Below, piece after piece: positions 44,001 to 52,125 of a stretch of 64,000 nt of DNA. The stretch spans positions 1-64,000 of the forward strand of contig JAXLXV010000010.1 in the NCBI GenBank assembly GCA_046327745.1, in the 5' to 3' direction. The position numbers and the translations under genes were made by a program. Every line of letters starts with the position of its first letter. The stretch's first letter is position 1. A model generated the notes under the pieces. It saw nothing but the letters and a program-made list of their open reading frames with translations. It was not told where the DNA came from and ran no database searches. The DNA is from JABAQJ01 sp046327745 (lineage in GTDB: Bacteria > Gemmatimonadota > Gemmatimonadetes > Gemmatimonadales > Gemmatimonadaceae).

Positions 44001-44076
44001 CTGTCCTCCCTGAATGGGTATGAACACGTACAGGCCGCAACGACCCGCGCGACCAATTGCTGACGCCTAACGCTCC

Positions 44077-44358
44077 TCATTTCTTCAGCGCCCGTGCCGC
44101 GTCGTCTCGTTGCATCACAATTCGCGTCATTGCACGAAGCGCTAAAAGGGGGGATTCCCGCGTGAAAGTCACCGAATCCACGCGCTGATTCGCCAGCAGT
44201 GCGTCCGCACTACGGAGAGCTTGGCGAAAGGCCGCAACAAGGCTGGCCCCGGAGCCCGCCAGCACCGATCCAGTAGAGCTGGGTTGGGGCGAGGTCTGGA
44301 CTTGCCCCGATTTCGTGGACGCCTTACTCGCCCTAAGCTCGGGGCGGAGGTGGCACAT
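44077..44358 (-). CDS. Possible 3' fragment of a gene cut by the IS3 remnant
   Basis: Only the last 50 residues look protein-like (ALRSADALLANQRVDSVTFT then RESPLLALRAMTRIVMQRDD); the part nearer 44358 does not. It may be the C-terminal stub of a gene truncated when the IS3 element entered, or a chance open frame. No family recognised. Apart from this, the 370 bases between 44001 and 44372 hold only one CGTTAGGC word. Confidence 0.25.
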   Translation of the reverse strand: MCHLRPELRASKASTKSGQVQTSPQPSSTGSVLAGSGASLVAAFRQALRSADALLANQRVDSVTFTRESPLLALRAMTRIVMQRDDAARALKK

Positions 44359-44372
44359 GCGATCGGAAAGGG

Positions 44373-44682
44373 GTGGGGCGTGAGCGACGCGCGTTCAGCG
44401 AGGAGTTCAAGGCCGAAGCGATACGACCGGTAGCCGAGTGACGGGCCCGGGGGCGACGCTGGCGTCGGTCGGTCGGGAGTTGGATGTGCGACCGGACTCA
44501 ATGCGCGCGTGGACACGCGAGCGTCGCGTGGCCCGTGACGGAGTAGTGGGCGCGTCCGGGGAGTTGCTGGAGCAGGAGAGTCGGCGGTTGCGGCGCGAAC
44601 TCGCCGTGTTGCAGCAGAGCAGGCCTTCGCCAAAAAAGTGGCGGTGTACTTGGCGAAAGAGTCGCGATTAGGTACACCGTGA
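44373..44682 (+). mobile_element. IS3-family transposase OrfA remnant
   Basis: From GTG 44373 the frame gives RRAFSEEFKAEAIRPVAE then TGA. The next frame continues ATLASVGRELDVRPDSMRAW and ESRRLRRELAVLQQ, and a third ends EQAFAKKVAVYLAKESR and stops at 44682. Joined, these are a typical IS3 OrfA: N-terminal motif, helix-turn-helix, leucine zipper and the FAKE-type end. Two frameshifts inactivate it, and I see no OrfB or terminal inverted repeats nearby. Confidence 0.7.
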
Positions 44683-44866
44683 TCACTCGCCATCAGGGCG
44701 GGTCTCCCGTGCGACTCATGTGCTTGCCAACACATACCCCTGAGACCAGTGACGCAGGAAACGCGTCGGAAGGATCAGGCCAGCAACAAAACGGTGCGTG
44801 CGCTGGCCACATGGTAACGCACTCTCACTGGGCGCGAATAAACAGTAACACCATCGAGTGTCCGCA

Positions 44867-44905
44867 TTGACATACCCCCATAGCGTTCATATGGTTTTCC
44901 ATATG
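44867..44905 (+). promoter_or_regulatory. vapBC promoter and operator
   Basis: A consensus -35 (TTGACA, 44867-44872) is 17 bases from TATGGT (44890-44895). The predicted start of transcription falls at or within a base of the ATG at 44903, so the mRNA is probably leaderless; no Shine-Dalgarno is present. A perfect inverted repeat, CATATGG-TTTT-CCATATG (44888-44905), covers the -10 and the start codon, a natural operator for the ribbon-helix-helix VapB dimer. Confidence 0.7.
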
Positions 44906-45130
44906 AAGACGACGCTCAATATCGACGACTCCGTGATGATCCGCCTCAAACGCGAAGCCGCGCGAACCGGCCGCACGATGTCCGAACTCGTGGAAATCGC
45001 CCTCCGCAATCTCCTCCGCACCCGACGGGAACATGAACCGCTCGTCCCCCTCCCGTCGTTTGACGGGGGTGGCGCCCTCGTAGACATCGCCGACCGGGAC
45101 GCACTCTACCGCGCCATGGAGGGCCGGTAG
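44903..45130 (+). CDS. vapB: VapB-type ribbon-helix-helix antitoxin
   Basis: 75 residues from ATG 44903. The N-terminus MKTTLNIDDSVMIRLKREAA followed by RTGRTMSELVEIALRNLL is a ribbon-helix-helix fold; the C-terminal third (PLPSFDGGGALVDIADRDAL) would wrap the toxin. An upstream in-frame GTG/ATG would disrupt the operator, so the leaderless ATG is preferred. The stop overlaps the vapC start by one base (TAGTG). The protein should neutralise VapC and repress its own promoter at the 18-bp inverted repeat. Confidence 0.9.
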   Translation: MKTTLNIDDSVMIRLKREAARTGRTMSELVEIALRNLLRTRREHEPLVPLPSFDGGGALVDIADRDALYRAMEGR

Positions 45131-45573
45131 TGTTCGTCGTCGACACGAACGTGCTCGTGTACGCCGCCGATACGAGTGCCCCCGAGCACGAACGCTGCCT
45201 CGCCTTAATCGAGCGATGGCGAGCGACCAGCGCGGCGTGGTTCCTCACTTGGGGGATCTGCTATGAGTTCCTGCGCGTGGTGACGCACCCGCGCGTACTG
45301 CGCCGCCCCTGGACCAGCCGCTCCGCGCATGAGTTCTTGGAAGGCGTTGCAGCTGCACCGGGGCTCACCATGCTTGTGCCCACCGATCGCCATGCGGCCG
45401 TGCTACGAGAACTTGTGGAATCTACGCCGGGCCTAGCCGGCAACCTCTGGCACGACGTAGAGACGGCGAGCCTGATGCGCGAGCACGGCATCCGTCGCAT
45501 TTGCACGCGCGACACGGACTTCCATCGGTTCTCCTTTGTGGAGCCGATCGATCCGATGATGGCCGAGCCCTAG
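45130..45573 (+). CDS. vapC: VapC-type PIN-domain ribonuclease toxin
   Basis: 147 residues from GTG 45130. PIN-domain acidic residues are in place: Asp in MFVVDTNVLVYAAD, Glu in GICYEFLRVVTHPRV, Asp in LWHDVETASLM, and the final Asp in CTRDTDFHRF. VapC toxins are Mg2+-dependent RNases that cleave tRNA or rRNA. Length and motif spacing are normal, so it should be functional. It is translationally coupled to the antitoxin. Confidence 0.92.
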   Translation: MFVVDTNVLVYAADTSAPEHERCLALIERWRATSAAWFLTWGICYEFLRVVTHPRVLRRPWTSRSAHEFLEGVAAAPGLTMLVPTDRHAAVLRELVESTPGLAGNLWHDVETASLMREHGIRRICTRDTDFHRFSFVEPIDPMMAEP

Positions 45574-45709
45574 GCGTATCAGCGCCGCCGGCTATTCAAC
45601 TTCCCTTAATAGGGGCACGGCCTTCTGAAACGTCGGGAATCGAGGCGTACCGCATCACCATCGCGTGACGCCCGATCCTTAGCATTTGCCGCGTTCAAAG
45701 CGACGGCTG

Positions 45710-45952
45710 ATGCATGTACACTTCCGAGTGATTGGGCCAATTCGTGACATCGAGACGTTCGCCACGGGCAAGGCAATCCGTGAGCTGGCGCGTCGCCGTC
45801 GCGTGTACGGCAGCGGAAAGTGGCGAAAGCGAAAAGGCATCGCGTCCGTTGAGTTGTCCGACGGCACAGTGCATCATGCAGAGGTTCACTGGTACGAAGC
45901 CTCTGGGATCGGTCGAAAAGAGCTTAAGATCAAACGCCTCCTCGCCTACTAA
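45710..45952 (+). CDS. Small basic protein, first of a conserved pair
   Basis: 80 residues from ATG 45710; a TTG eight codons upstream is an alternative. The sequence (VHFRVIGPIRDIETFATGKA, RELARRRRVYGSGKWRKRKG and HHAEVHWYEASGIGRKELKI) is strongly basic and beta-rich at its end. I know this kind of protein only as an unnamed conserved gene that precedes the following small one. The pair spacing is 6 bases. A toxin-antitoxin or host-interference role is possible but not shown. Confidence 0.6.
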   Translation: MHVHFRVIGPIRDIETFATGKAIRELARRRRVYGSGKWRKRKGIASVELSDGTVHHAEVHWYEASGIGRKELKIKRLLAY

Positions 45953-45958
45953 AGCGAC

Positions 45959-46180
45959 ATGCCTCGCCGACGATTGGTCCTCTGCCTGAAGAACAACGGC
46001 TACGAAGCGTCTCTGGAGCGCCGTAAGATCTACGCCGTTCTACCGGATCGAACGGCGACGCTTCACAAACAGCTACGCGTGATCGATGAGTCAGGGTCGG
46101 ACTATCTCTACCCTGCGGAACTCTTCGCCCCGATTCAGCTGCCCACCGCCTTACGACGCGCTGTTTTGGCCGCGGTCTAG
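45959..46180 (+). CDS. Small conserved protein (KNxGYEASLExRKIY type)
   Basis: 73 residues. The sequence CLKNNGYEASLERRKIYAVL and RVIDESGSDYLYPAELFAPI is a distinctive pattern seen in many unrelated bacterial and cyanobacterial genomes as a short unannotated protein, often beside a small partner as here. It is six bases downstream of the preceding gene. Function unknown. Confidence 0.65.
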   Translation: MPRRRLVLCLKNNGYEASLERRKIYAVLPDRTATLHKQLRVIDESGSDYLYPAELFAPIQLPTALRRAVLAAV

Positions 46181-46310
46181 GGGTTGAGCTGCGGCTCCGG
46201 GTGAACCGTCCCAGGTTGACAGCACCCTGTCGCCCCTGTGAACACGCTCGCACACCGCTAAGGTACTGAGCAACATGCTCGGCGCAGTGCCTGCGACGGC
46301 GCACCGCCAA

Positions 46311-49031
46311 TCAATCAGTCCGTAACGCCGTATTCGGGTCCACTCGCTGCGCGCGCAACGCCGGCACCACGCTCGCCGCGAAGGCCGCCAGCAACATCGC
46401 CAGCCCCACCAATCCGTACGTTCCCGGGTCCCGGGCCGACAGCCGGAACAGCAACGGCTGCACCCACCGCGAGGCGATGAGCGCCATCGCCAGACCGGCG
46501 CCAATGCCGAACACCCCCAGCTGCATCCCCTGACGCACCACCAAGTCAACGATGTCCCGCGCCGTGGCGCCGAGTGCTACGCGCACACCGAGTTCGTGCG
46601 CTCGCTGAGCGACGTCGTAGCTGATCACCCCGTACAGCCCCACGATCGCGACCACCAGCGCCAACGCACCAAAGGCGGCGAATAGGGTCGCTCCCAGACG
46701 CCACGAACGGCTCTGATCGTCCACGACTTCCTGCAGTGGCCGAATGACCACCACGCCATCGCCAGGCATCACGCGCGTCAGCTCGCGACGCACACGCTCG
46801 ATTTGCCCGGCGGCATCTCGCGACGACATCCGCAGGTACATCGTCGACACCACGTGCGGCCACGTCTGCGTCAGCGGCAAGTAGTACATGAACCGCGGGT
46901 CGTCACCAATATTCTGCTGCACCGTATTCTCAGCGACGCCAATGACCGTGGTGCATGGCGCGCGTTCCTCGGGAGGTACCTCGCCGGCCTTCCGCGGACC
47001 GAGCCCAATATGAATGCACTCCCCAAGAGCGTCCTTGCCGGGCCAGAGGGTGCGGGCCATGGCCTCACTCACCACCACCACCGGCGGCGACTCGGCGCGA
47101 TCGCTGGCGTCGAACGCTCGGCCGCGCAGGATGCGCGTCTTCATCACCGCGAAGTACTCGGGTGACGCGGTCTGGAAGTTGAACCTGCCGAGTGCGGCGA
47201 CGGAGTCGATGCCGTCGACACGCAGGTCCAGGGTGTTGGTGCCGAAGAGCCGGCTGTTCACCCGCGCGGCGGACTCCACGCCAGGCATGCTGCGCGCCAC
47301 GGCCAGCAACCGCTCGTGCTCGACGGCGGCGGTGGCGCTGTCCATGGTGTTCCCGCGATAGTCGGGGATGACCTCCAGCACAGGCGCGACGTCGTAGCCG
47401 AGTGGCACGGAGCGCGCGTTGTTGAAGCTGCGCACAAAGAGGCCGGCGCCGACCAGTAGCACAATAGACAGGGCACCTTGAATGACCACCAGCGCCGCGC
47501 GTGCAGGCGAGCGGGCGTGGGTGCCCTCGCGCACGCCGGCCTTGAGTGAGGCCGCAAGGTTTGAGCTGGTGGCCATGAGGGCCGGACCGATGGTCGTGAG
47601 TAGCGCGGCGACGGTGGCACAGGCGGCGGCCACACCAAGGGTACACCAATCATCGGCCAGGGTGAAGGTTGAGCTGTCAGGGAGGAGCAAGGCGCGGATG
47701 GCGGCGCCGCCCCACTGGGCCACGAACAGCCCGGCCGCGCAGCCGAGCAGGGCCAACACCAGCCCTTCCACCAGGAACTGCCCAATCAATCGGCCACGCC
47801 TAACGCCGAGCGCGAGGCGCACACTGACTTCGCGCCGTCGCTTGAGTACGCGGGCGAACATGAGGTTGGCGACGTTGGCGCAGGCGATGAGGAGGACAAT
47901 GAGCGCGACGCCGGTGACCCAGAGGAGCACGCGAGCTTCCGGTCCGGCCTGAGGCCCGGCGGCCTGCTTCATGGGACCGGCGATGGCCAGCGGCCGAGCG
48001 ATGGAATCGGGCTGCACGCGGGGATTCAGCGCCCTGGCGCTCGTTCGGCTCCGCTTGTACGCGTCGGTCAGCGCGAGTGACGCGGCGCGCTCGCTCAGGC
48101 CGCGTTTGCGTCGCACGAACACCTGCACCCAATCCCAACTGTAGTCTGAGAGGTAGGAGTTTGTGGCCCACGTGCCGAGGTTTGCGGGAATGGAAGTGAT
48201 CGGCACGATGACGTCTGGCGGGCCGCCAGCTACTGCGGCGACGAAGTCAGGGGGTGCCACGCCAATGATCGTGTAGTCGACGGAGCCGACTTTGAGCTGG
48301 CGGCCAAGGACATCGGCGCTGCCGTAGGCGCTCACCCACATGCCATAGCTGATGATGGCGACCGGTGAGCCAGCGGGGGGCGCGTCCTCTGCTGCAGAGA
48401 ACCATCGACCGCGGACCGGGACGATATCATAGAAGGAGAAGAGTGACGCGGAGACTCCGCTCACGCGGCGCACCTGCGCTGCTTCCCCGCTACCGACCGC
48501 GAAGCGCCACTCGCTCTGCGCCGCGAAGGTCCCGACCGATGCGGCTTGCAGGTCGACATACCGACGCCATGGAAAAGTCGTGTTGACGCTCGTGTGTCCA
48601 CTCGCCCCCGACTGCAGGTAAATGCGATTCACCTCGCTCGGCGCGCGCATGTACGGGAACGGCCGGAACATCACACGGTCAATGACGCCGAAGATCGCGG
48701 CGTTGGCGCCAATGCCGAGTCCGAGCGTGATGATGACTGTGGCCGTGAAACCCGGCGACCGGCGCAGACCGCGCAGTCCGTAGCGCAGGTCCTGGACGAT
48801 CGCCTCCAGCCAGGGGAAGCCCCAGACGTCTCGCGTCCGCTCGCGCAGGCTGGTGGCGTTTCCCACCTGGCGGCGCGCGGCGGTGAGCGCGTCACCAGGA
48901 GTCATTCCGCCAGCTGCAAGGTCGCGCGCCAGCAGCTCCACGTGGACCTCGATGTCCTCGGCGAGTTGCGCGTCGAGCGCGTCGCGCCGACGCCACGCGA
49001 GGAGTCGGCCAAGGACCTCGCGCAAAGTCAC
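46311..49031 (-). CDS. ADOP-family MacB-like ABC transporter permease
   Basis: 906 residues from GTG 49031. The N-terminal cytoplasmic helical region (DAQLAEDIEVHVELLARDLA, then GDALTAARRQVGN) is the ADOP signature. Next come RRSPGFTATVIITLGLGIGA and NAAIFGVIDRVMFRPFPYM, a MacB periplasmic core, an FtsX block (LLWVTGVALIVLLIACANVA, then RRREVSVRLALG), a second core and a second FtsX block (LYGVISYDVAQRAHELGVRV, ALGATARDIV). No ATPase is adjacent. Such permeases are greatly expanded in Acidobacteriota and Gemmatimonadota. It overlaps the PadR gene by four bases, so the regulator and the permease form one operon. Confidence 0.93.
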   Translation of the reverse strand: MTLREVLGRLLAWRRRDALDAQLAEDIEVHVELLARDLAAGGMTPGDALTAARRQVGNATSLRERTRDVWGFPWLEAIVQDLRYGLRGLRRSPGFTATVIITLGLGIGANAAIFGVIDRVMFRPFPYMRAPSEVNRIYLQSGASGHTSVNTTFPWRRYVDLQAASVGTFAAQSEWRFAVGSGEAAQVRRVSGVSASLFSFYDIVPVRGRWFSAAEDAPPAGSPVAIISYGMWVSAYGSADVLGRQLKVGSVDYTIIGVAPPDFVAAVAGGPPDVIVPITSIPANLGTWATNSYLSDYSWDWVQVFVRRKRGLSERAASLALTDAYKRSRTSARALNPRVQPDSIARPLAIAGPMKQAAGPQAGPEARVLLWVTGVALIVLLIACANVANLMFARVLKRRREVSVRLALGVRRGRLIGQFLVEGLVLALLGCAAGLFVAQWGGAAIRALLLPDSSTFTLADDWCTLGVAAACATVAALLTTIGPALMATSSNLAASLKAGVREGTHARSPARAALVVIQGALSIVLLVGAGLFVRSFNNARSVPLGYDVAPVLEVIPDYRGNTMDSATAAVEHERLLAVARSMPGVESAARVNSRLFGTNTLDLRVDGIDSVAALGRFNFQTASPEYFAVMKTRILRGRAFDASDRAESPPVVVVSEAMARTLWPGKDALGECIHIGLGPRKAGEVPPEERAPCTTVIGVAENTVQQNIGDDPRFMYYLPLTQTWPHVVSTMYLRMSSRDAAGQIERVRRELTRVMPGDGVVVIRPLQEVVDDQSRSWRLGATLFAAFGALALVVAIVGLYGVISYDVAQRAHELGVRVALGATARDIVDLVVRQGMQLGVFGIGAGLAMALIASRWVQPLLFRLSARDPGTYGLVGLAMLLAAFAASVVPALRAQRVDPNTALRTD

Positions 49032-49366
49032 AGCTCCGACCCTCGCAGCACGCGTGTGGTGGCCGCGACGCTCTGGTGGAACGCTTCCTCCTCAGAGGAG
49101 AGTTGCTTGCGACCCGCGGTGGTGATCCGGTAGTAGCGCGCCTGACGCCCCGTGGGTGTGCGCTTGGTCTCCGACGACACCCAGCCCTTCATCTGCATGC
49201 GTTGCAGGGCGGGGTAGAGCGATCCTTCCTCCACGCGGAGCGCGTCCTTGGAGAGGCGATGGATGTGTTGCGCGATGCCGTAGCCGTGCAAGACGCCTAG
49301 GGAGAGCGTCTTGAGGATCAGGAGGTCGAGCGTGCCGGCGAGGATGGGTACAGCGTCGTTGTCCAT
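49028..49366 (-). CDS. PadR-family transcriptional regulator
   Basis: 112 residues. Typical PadR winged helix: GTLDLLILKTLSLGVLHGYG, RVEEGSLYPALQRMQMKGWV, RQARYYRITTAGRKQL, and a short C-terminal dimerisation helix. GGAG precedes the ATG. PadR genes coupled to ADOP permeases (GTGA overlap here) are common in this type of genome, and the regulator probably represses the operon through the imperfect dyad just upstream. Confidence 0.93.
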   Translation of the reverse strand: MDNDAVPILAGTLDLLILKTLSLGVLHGYGIAQHIHRLSKDALRVEEGSLYPALQRMQMKGWVSSETKRTPTGRQARYYRITTAGRKQLSSEEEAFHQSVAATTRVLRGSEL

Positions 49367-49378
49367 GTGATCGGCTCC

Positions 49379-49400
49379 ATACTATTCACATCTATGTATA
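49379..49400 (-). promoter_or_regulatory. Promoter and dyad upstream of padR
   Basis: On the plus strand ATAC (49379-49382) and GTAT (49396-49399) face each other across an AT-rich spacer, like PadR operators. On the minus strand the same bases give a -10-like TATACA (49400-49395). Short and imperfect; autoregulation is inferred. Confidence 0.4.
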
Positions 49401-49558
49401 GAGCTGACAGGTGGGGCTGTCAATGGATGTCGATGCCGGAGATATGGGCCAGGCGTTGGGATGCGAGTCAGAAGCGCCTTGGCGTATGGCGACGGCGGAC
49501 TGTTGCGCCGTGAGCGGCGATCACCCGCCGGGTGGATGCGCTCTCCCGGCGATCTCGT

Positions 49559-50113
49559 TCAGTCGAATACCGATTGGAAATACGCGGCCACGTCCACCTG
49601 CAGCCGAGCGTCGCCCGGCGGCGGGTCCCAGGTCAGCGTGGTGCTCAGTACCTCTGCCTCGAGGTGAGCCGGTGACCATCGCTCTATGGCGCGCGATGAC
49701 AAGTCCACGATCCAATACTCGGCCACGCCACACGACTGGTAGAGTCGGCGTTTGACCTGACGATCGGCGCGCGTTGTGCCCGGCGAGAGAATTTCCACGG
49801 CGAGCACCAGGTCGGCGATGTCCACCAAGTCCGGAATGCGCTCGCCACGAGGTCGGCGAAACGCCACGAGGTCCGGTTGCACTTCGCCCGGCCCGCGGAT
49901 GCGAACGGCGAAGGGTGCGAACAGGACCTGCAGCTCGTGCGATCTCGCGAATGGGTGTAGCAGGTCCCACAGCATCGCCGCGGCGTTCTGGTGCTCGCCG
50001 GTCGGCGCGGGCGTCACGAACAACTCCCCGTCGATGAGTTCGTACCGATTGCCGTCGTCGGGGAGCGCGTGGACCATTTCCAAGGTCCAGCCGTGTGATT
50101 GAGGCATGGCCAT
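49559..50113 (-). CDS. Uma2-family putative endonuclease (copy 2)
   Basis: 184 residues from ATG 50113 (MAMPQSHGWTLEMVHALPDD). PD-(D/E)XK-type Uma2 core: GNRYELIDGELFVTPAPTGE, VQPDLVAFRRPRGERIPD, LVLAVEILSPGTTRADRQVK and VAEYWIVDLSSRAIERW. All elements are in one frame. Uma2 (DUF820) proteins are numerous in some genomes and their role is unclear, possibly defence or a mobile-element-linked function. The sequence directly upstream is nearly identical to that of copy 3, including an inverted repeat. Confidence 0.88.
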   Translation of the reverse strand: MAMPQSHGWTLEMVHALPDDGNRYELIDGELFVTPAPTGEHQNAAAMLWDLLHPFARSHELQVLFAPFAVRIRGPGEVQPDLVAFRRPRGERIPDLVDIADLVLAVEILSPGTTRADRQVKRRLYQSCGVAEYWIVDLSSRAIERWSPAHLEAEVLSTTLTWDPPPGDARLQVDVAAYFQSVFD

Positions 50114-50117
50114 AGCG

Positions 50118-50163
50118 TACGCTCGGCGGACTGGGGAGAGCAAGCGAACATACGCCGAGGGTA
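50118..50163 (-). repeat. Inverted repeat upstream of Uma2 copy 2
   Basis: TACGCTCGGCG (50118-50128) and CGCCGAGGGTA (50153-50163) are complementary except for one base and are spaced by 24. The spacer word GCAAGCGAACATA is shared with the element before copy 3. Probable promoter/operator. Confidence 0.6.
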
Positions 50164-50294
50164 GCATGTCGCGGACGAGCGGGCGGCATCGTTGGATTGC
50201 GGGGCGTACCGAATCGCTGGACGCGTCTTTTCGTGTGTTGGCAATTGATCCACGACTCGAACCGGCGTAGCCTTCAATTCGCCAGGAGAACTAC

Positions 50295-50603
50295 ATGCCG
50301 AAAAACGTTGTGACGAGTCGTGACCTTCGCGACACACTAGAGGGAAACCGCGGGCGCGCCGGCATGCCACTCAGTGTGATGATTGAGGGCGGAACGAAGG
50401 CATTACTCATTCCTGTAGCTGACGGTGACGTGAACACCGCGCGCGAGGCATGGGCCCGCGGCCGCGCTCTGCTGGCGCTTGGTCGTCTTCAGGCACAGGC
50501 TGTCCGGCGGGGCACGTCGAAGCTGACAAGGGCAGACATTGGTATGGAGGTACGGACCGCACGCAAAGCGCGTGACAAGCGCGCGAGGCGAGCAAAGCCC
50601 TGA
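50295..50603 (+). CDS. Small protein, antitoxin-like N-terminus
   Basis: 102 residues, with a good ribosome binding site (GGAGAA) seven bases before the ATG. The sequence begins VVTSRDLRDTLEGNRGRAG and has MPLSVMIEGGTKALLIPVAD, which recalls the short beta-alpha DNA-binding start of Phd/AbrB-type antitoxins, and ends in a strongly basic helix (RTARKARDKRARRAKP). No toxin gene follows; the DUF4397 lipoprotein is next. No firm family assignment. Confidence 0.55.
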   Translation: MPKNVVTSRDLRDTLEGNRGRAGMPLSVMIEGGTKALLIPVADGDVNTAREAWARGRALLALGRLQAQAVRRGTSKLTRADIGMEVRTARKARDKRARRAKP

Positions 50604-50659
50604 TTGCCGAACCGCGCTCCATCCGCAATCGTTCAGATGTCTCCGGCGGATTTGTCGTC

Positions 50660-51334
50660 ATGCGGTTCGTCACATCTTTCCTTCTCCTCGCCTTCCTCGC
50701 CGCCTGCTCGGCTGACTCGGCCACCATGCCGAACAGCACGCCGGCTGGCTTCCGGCTCATCAACGGCTTCACCTCTTCTATAGAAGTGCGCGTGGACGGT
50801 ACCGTCGCCGCGACAGGCATTAGCGCGGCGACCATCGACACCATCAGCGCCGCTGTCGGCACGCACACGGTCACGCTGCAAGCTACCGATGGTAACGCCA
50901 CCACGCTTCAGGTCACGGTGGGAAGCTCACTCGGGACTTTGGCTGCGATCCGCGCCGGTGTCGCGCTTTCCACCGTAGCGCTCGACGACACCAACTCCAT
51001 TGTGCCGGCAGGGGCCACCAAGGTGCGTGTGTTGCACCTGGCACCGGCGGCGGGGGAGATCACGGTGATGCGGACGCAGCCGGACTATGGCACGCCGATC
51101 CAGTGGCAGTTCCCCTTCCTCTACACCGAGAATATTTCAGCGCTCGGCAATCCGTTCTACCAGAGCACACCGGGAATGTGGGAGATCCGGGCGTGGCGCA
51201 AGCCGTCGCAGGACGCGCTGGGCTGGAATGGCACCACGGCGCGCATCTCGTTCAACCTGGCGGGCGGCGAGAAGCGGACGGTGGTGGTGCTGGACGACCC
51301 GGGGGGTGGGGTGCGGCTGGCGGTGCTGGAGTAG
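50660..51334 (+). CDS. DUF4397-like lipoprotein
   Basis: 224 residues. Lipoprotein signal FVTSFLLLAFLAACSAD. The mature part has RLINGFTSSIEVRVDGTVAA, GTHTVTLQATDGNATTLQVT, TKVRVLHLAPAAGEITVMRT and VVVLDDPGGGVRLAVLE, the two-strand pattern of DUF4397 (Ig-like fold, usually surface exposed). It lies alone between the small antitoxin-like gene and Uma2 copy 3. Confidence 0.8.
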   Translation: MRFVTSFLLLAFLAACSADSATMPNSTPAGFRLINGFTSSIEVRVDGTVAATGISAATIDTISAAVGTHTVTLQATDGNATTLQVTVGSSLGTLAAIRAGVALSTVALDDTNSIVPAGATKVRVLHLAPAAGEITVMRTQPDYGTPIQWQFPFLYTENISALGNPFYQSTPGMWEIRAWRKPSQDALGWNGTTARISFNLAGGEKRTVVVLDDPGGGVRLAVLE

Positions 51335-51428
51335 CGGCACTCGGACGCCACGGCTTCGGCCATCAGGTATTGGATGCCGAACGAATTGAGGAGCGGAACA
51401 AGCAGCAGGATGAAGCCGGGCCCCGTGT

Positions 51429-51980
51429 TCAGTCGAGCACACGGTGAAAGTAGGCCGTCACGTCAATACCTAGTGTGACGCCCGCTACCGGTTGCCACTC
51501 AAACGAGGTGGTCAACACCTCGGCCGCCACATCGTTAGGCCGCCAGCGCTCGACCACGCGCGCATCCAGGTCCACAATCCAGTACTCCGGCACGCCGTTC
51601 GACTGATATAGGTGACGCTTGGCCTGGCGGTCGCGGTGCTTTGTTCCCGGCGAGAGCACCTCGACCGCGAGGACGAGCTGCGCAATGTCGACGACGTCGG
51701 GAATTTGTGGTCCCCTCACCATGGGACAGACCACGATGTCAGGTTGCACCTCTCCGCCAGCGATTGGCACGCCGAGGGGGGCAAAGAGAACCTCCAGACC
51801 CTGCTGCTCGGCGAAGTCCTCCAGCAAACGGGCGAGCTTGGAGACGGCGCGTTGATGGCGCCGCGTCGGCGCCGGCGTCACGAACAGCTCCCCGTCGATG
51901 AGCTCGTACCGGTTACCGTCGTCGGGAAGGGCGTGGACCATCTCCAGAGTCCAGCCGTGCTGCGAATGAGCCATGACCAT
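51429..51980 (-). CDS. Uma2-family putative endonuclease (copy 3)
   Basis: 183 residues from ATG 51980 (MVMAHSQHGWTLEMVHALPD). The N-terminal 40 residues are almost the same as in copy 2, then divergence increases. Core motifs: GEVQPDIVVCPMVRGPQIPD, LVLAVEVLSPGTKHRDRQAK, VPEYWIVDLDARVVERWRP and a TVTAYFHRVLD-like end. Conserved upstream DNA suggests a fairly recent duplication together with its promoter region. Confidence 0.88.
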   Translation of the reverse strand: MVMAHSQHGWTLEMVHALPDDGNRYELIDGELFVTPAPTRRHQRAVSKLARLLEDFAEQQGLEVLFAPLGVPIAGGEVQPDIVVCPMVRGPQIPDVVDIAQLVLAVEVLSPGTKHRDRQAKRHLYQSNGVPEYWIVDLDARVVERWRPNDVAAEVLTTSFEWQPVAGVTLGIDVTAYFHRVLD

Positions 51981-51984
51981 AGCG

Positions 51985-52030
51985 TACGCTCGGCGAGTGT
52001 CGGAGGGCAAGCGAACATACGCCGAGCGTA
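51985..52030 (-). repeat. Perfect 11-bp inverted repeat upstream of Uma2 copy 3
   Basis: TACGCTCGGCG (51985-51995) and CGCCGAGCGTA (52020-52030) are fully complementary, spaced by 24 bases, directly before the start codon. The same block with one mismatch precedes copy 2, and a partial arm (ATACGCCGAG) lies about 40 bases before the broken copy 1. Confidence 0.65.
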
Positions 52031-52125
52031 ACGGTGTACGTGCGGAGCCGCCGTACCGGAATGTCGCGGGGCTGATCGGTTTCGTGCACTCGCTTCGAGC
52101 CTCTCAGTGCACTAGACGCGGCCGC

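Noticed and set aside
44169..44735. 188-codon minus-strand open frame over the IS3 remnant
   Set aside because: It is Pro/Ala/Arg-rich shadow of the OrfA sequence on the other strand.
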